Part shown: positions 62,871-64,000 of the stretch, one piece after another
How the letters are laid out: each line of letters starts with the position of its first letter
Position numbering within the stretch: position 1 is the first letter of the stretch
Source: Bathynomus jamesi
Lineage: Eukaryota > Arthropoda > Malacostraca > Isopoda > Cirolanidae
Length of the DNA stretch: 64,000 bases
Direction: 5' to 3'
NCBI GenBank assembly: GCA_023014485.1
Contig: JAJOZX010001073.1
Coordinates: forward strand, 50,001-114,000
Notes under the pieces: generated by a model
Seen by the model: the letters and a program-made list of their open reading frames with translations, nothing else
The model's database searches: none
Told to the model about the DNA's origin: nothing
Translations under genes and position numbers: made by a program

Positions 62871-63377
62871 TCGAGCTTCACAATTATTCATATCATTATA
62901 AATTGAAACGAATATATTTATTTTATTATTAACAATAAAGGTTAATAAAGAAGTGAGAATGGAAAAGGATGAAAGAATCCCAAAAATGGACTTCGAAGAA
63001 GAGGACAATAAAGGAGAGAACCCACCTTCAACAAAGGAAGTCGTTGATGCACTTAGTCCTTCAACGATTTTCAGCTTTGGAAGGAATTGAAATATCTGAA
63101 GGCCGCCTTAATCTAAGAGATGTGGAGGAACAGCTAAGGAAGAATGGGGAAACAAAGCAAGTGCAGGCAACACTTGATGCAATGTTTAATGTGCAACTTT
63201 ATTTTCATATGTTCATTTTAAAATGTGTTTTAAATATGAATTAATTAATAAAGATTATAATACATATAAAACTTTTAAAATTTCTTTTTCATAACTTTCT
63301 CTGAGACAAAAGCCATCCTACAGATATAGTGTCCCATGGCCTGGAACTGGATGGGACACTACAATCATCTTCCTCTG

Positions 63378-63384
63378 TGTGTGT

Positions 63385-63438
<54 letters not shown>

Positions 63439-63458
63439 TGTGTGTGTGTGTGTATATA

Positions 63459-63554
<96 letters not shown>
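63378..63554. repeat. Compound (AT)n/(GT)n microsatellite
   Basis: Alternating TA and TG blocks. Reading frames through it (YIYIYI, VCVCV) are artefacts. Confidence 0.95.
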
Positions 63555-64000
63555 CTTTAAAGGCTGCATTTCATGACTTTTTTTCTTATTGTCATGATTA
63601 ATTTGACTTAATAACCAATAATCAACTTTAAAACCAATAGTTTGAAATGAAATAATATAATTTTCTGCAAAAAGTACTCAAAAAATTAGGGTTGCCAGAG
63701 TTTTTTGCACATTTGTGAAATTTGGCCACAAACTAGCCAATCTGGCAACCCTGCATAAAACAAAAAAAGTATCCATAAATAAAGAAGATACCCATTTGAT
63801 TTAAATAAGGGCAAATAAGGTCCTCTAACTTATTTTTAACATATCTTAAAATGATGTTCAGAATAGTTTCAAAGCTTATTGTGAAATCTCAGCTAGAAGA
63901 GTTGGGGAAAAGGGGGGACTATGTGCGAGGGGTACAGGGGGTCACATAGTTCAACTTTTGATATGTTATTTATTAACCCAAATGAAAACCCTCACATAGT
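63555..64000. other. Unassigned, presumably mRpL51 intron 2
   Basis: AT-rich with no coding or repeat signal recognised. GTTGCCAGAGTTTTTTGCAC is paired loosely with CTGGCAACCCT near 63740, a possible small MITE. Confidence 0.4.

Larger units (their letters stand above)
59645..63200 (+). mobile_element. Tigger/pogo-type transposon in mRpL51 intron 2
   Basis: The left end TACAGTAATCCCTCTATG resembles Tigger termini and starts after TA (59643-59644). The coding region runs to about 63210 and is split by a hAT (60116-61712) and a LINE scrap (62573-62870). No matching right terminus was found before the microsatellite at 63378, so the right limit is uncertain. Confidence 0.75.
59870..63210 (+). 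pseudogene. Tigger-type (pogo) transposase, broken
   Basis: The N-terminal CENP-B-like DNA-binding part reads KFSELEVLFLWFREKWARGI and AAYLAQTMKIEGFQPNDGWF (59900-60040). After the hAT the frame 61691-62418 reads FNADEMALFFKFLNSCAYIE (first catalytic Asp), EKKPLFVIGKAKHPCCF, INAWMTGNIFEPWLHKWDKE, LKNNCAAHP (the usual D in DNC is N) and LNTSSVMQPMDMGIIRNLKA (third Asp). The C-terminal GRLNLRDVEEQLRKNGETKQ lies at 63100-63165. The second catalytic Asp is lost, and stops occur near 60045 and 62416. Confidence 0.85.

Noticed and set aside
63329..63601. Reading frames rich in YIYI and CVCV
   Set aside because: Translation of (AT)n/(GT)n microsatellites; the same holds near 3890, 37740, 38040 and 43090.
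59560..64000. Third exon of mRpL51
   Set aside because: I looked on the plus strand for a coding start reading DILG after an acceptor and found none; the region is Tigger, hAT, LINE and microsatellite.

Overview
This is a eukaryotic nuclear window, very likely from an arthropod and probably a decapod crustacean. The signs are split genes with GT..AG introns, extremely dense nested transposons, long (AT)n, (TG)n and (CCTAA)-containing repeats (TTAGG is the arthropod telomere motif), several CR1-like LINEs, a Penelope-like element, and one host gene whose protein matches the arthropod form of mitochondrial ribosomal protein L51. Species cannot be fixed from the sequence.

Layout. 1-2.75 kb: a 5'-truncated CR1-like LINE (family A) sitting in a decayed multi-copy hypothetical gene. 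3.9-7.7 kb: a 5S-rRNA-headed SINE, a Tc1/mariner-type element, two tRNA-headed SINEs, a palindromic MITE and a 44-bp minisatellite. 7.7-9.9 kb: an inverted-repeat-bounded element with the N-terminal part of an uncharacterised multi-copy protein family. 9.9-19.2 kb: an AT-rich satellite of about 300-bp monomers, invaded once by a Penelope fragment plus a SINE-like tail. 19.2-30.3 kb: a palindrome-rich element, a CR1-like LINE (E), and a Penelope-like element (RT and GIY-YIG) split by a hAT that itself carries a second LINE-A copy. 30.4-45.6 kb: LINE-B, interrupted by a Helitron, by a 3.5-kb transposon encoding a FEN1/PIN-like protein, and, inside an AT run in its RT codons, by a 6.8-kb cluster of Penelope fragments, another LINE-B and two inverted hAT copies. 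45.6-58.5 kb: one minus-strand LINE (C) spread over about 13 kb by nested Merlin/IS1595-type elements, a palindromic MITE, a DD41D element and a Tc1 relic. 58.8-64 kb: the first two exons of mRpL51, whose second intron holds a Tigger element with a hAT and a LINE scrap inside it.

Almost nothing here is a working gene. mRpL51 is the only supported host gene and its last exon lies outside the window. Among mobile elements, the Merlin-type transposase (313 codons, D/D motifs intact) is the only full-length uninterrupted one. The rest carry frameshifts, stops or deletions.

The most interesting object is the element at 34013-37539. It has long imperfect terminal inverted repeats and a TAA target duplication. 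Its empty site can be read from a second LINE-B copy in the same window. It encodes a large protein with acidic motifs like FEN1/XPG nucleases and a cysteine-rich tail, and no recognised transposase. A second locus (7.7-9.9 kb) encodes what looks like the N-terminal part of the same family, also between inverted repeats. Other notable signals are a short core shared by SINEs with 5S and tRNA heads and by LINE and Penelope tails, and three hAT elements whose ends carry tandem hexamers of the form GGANNC.
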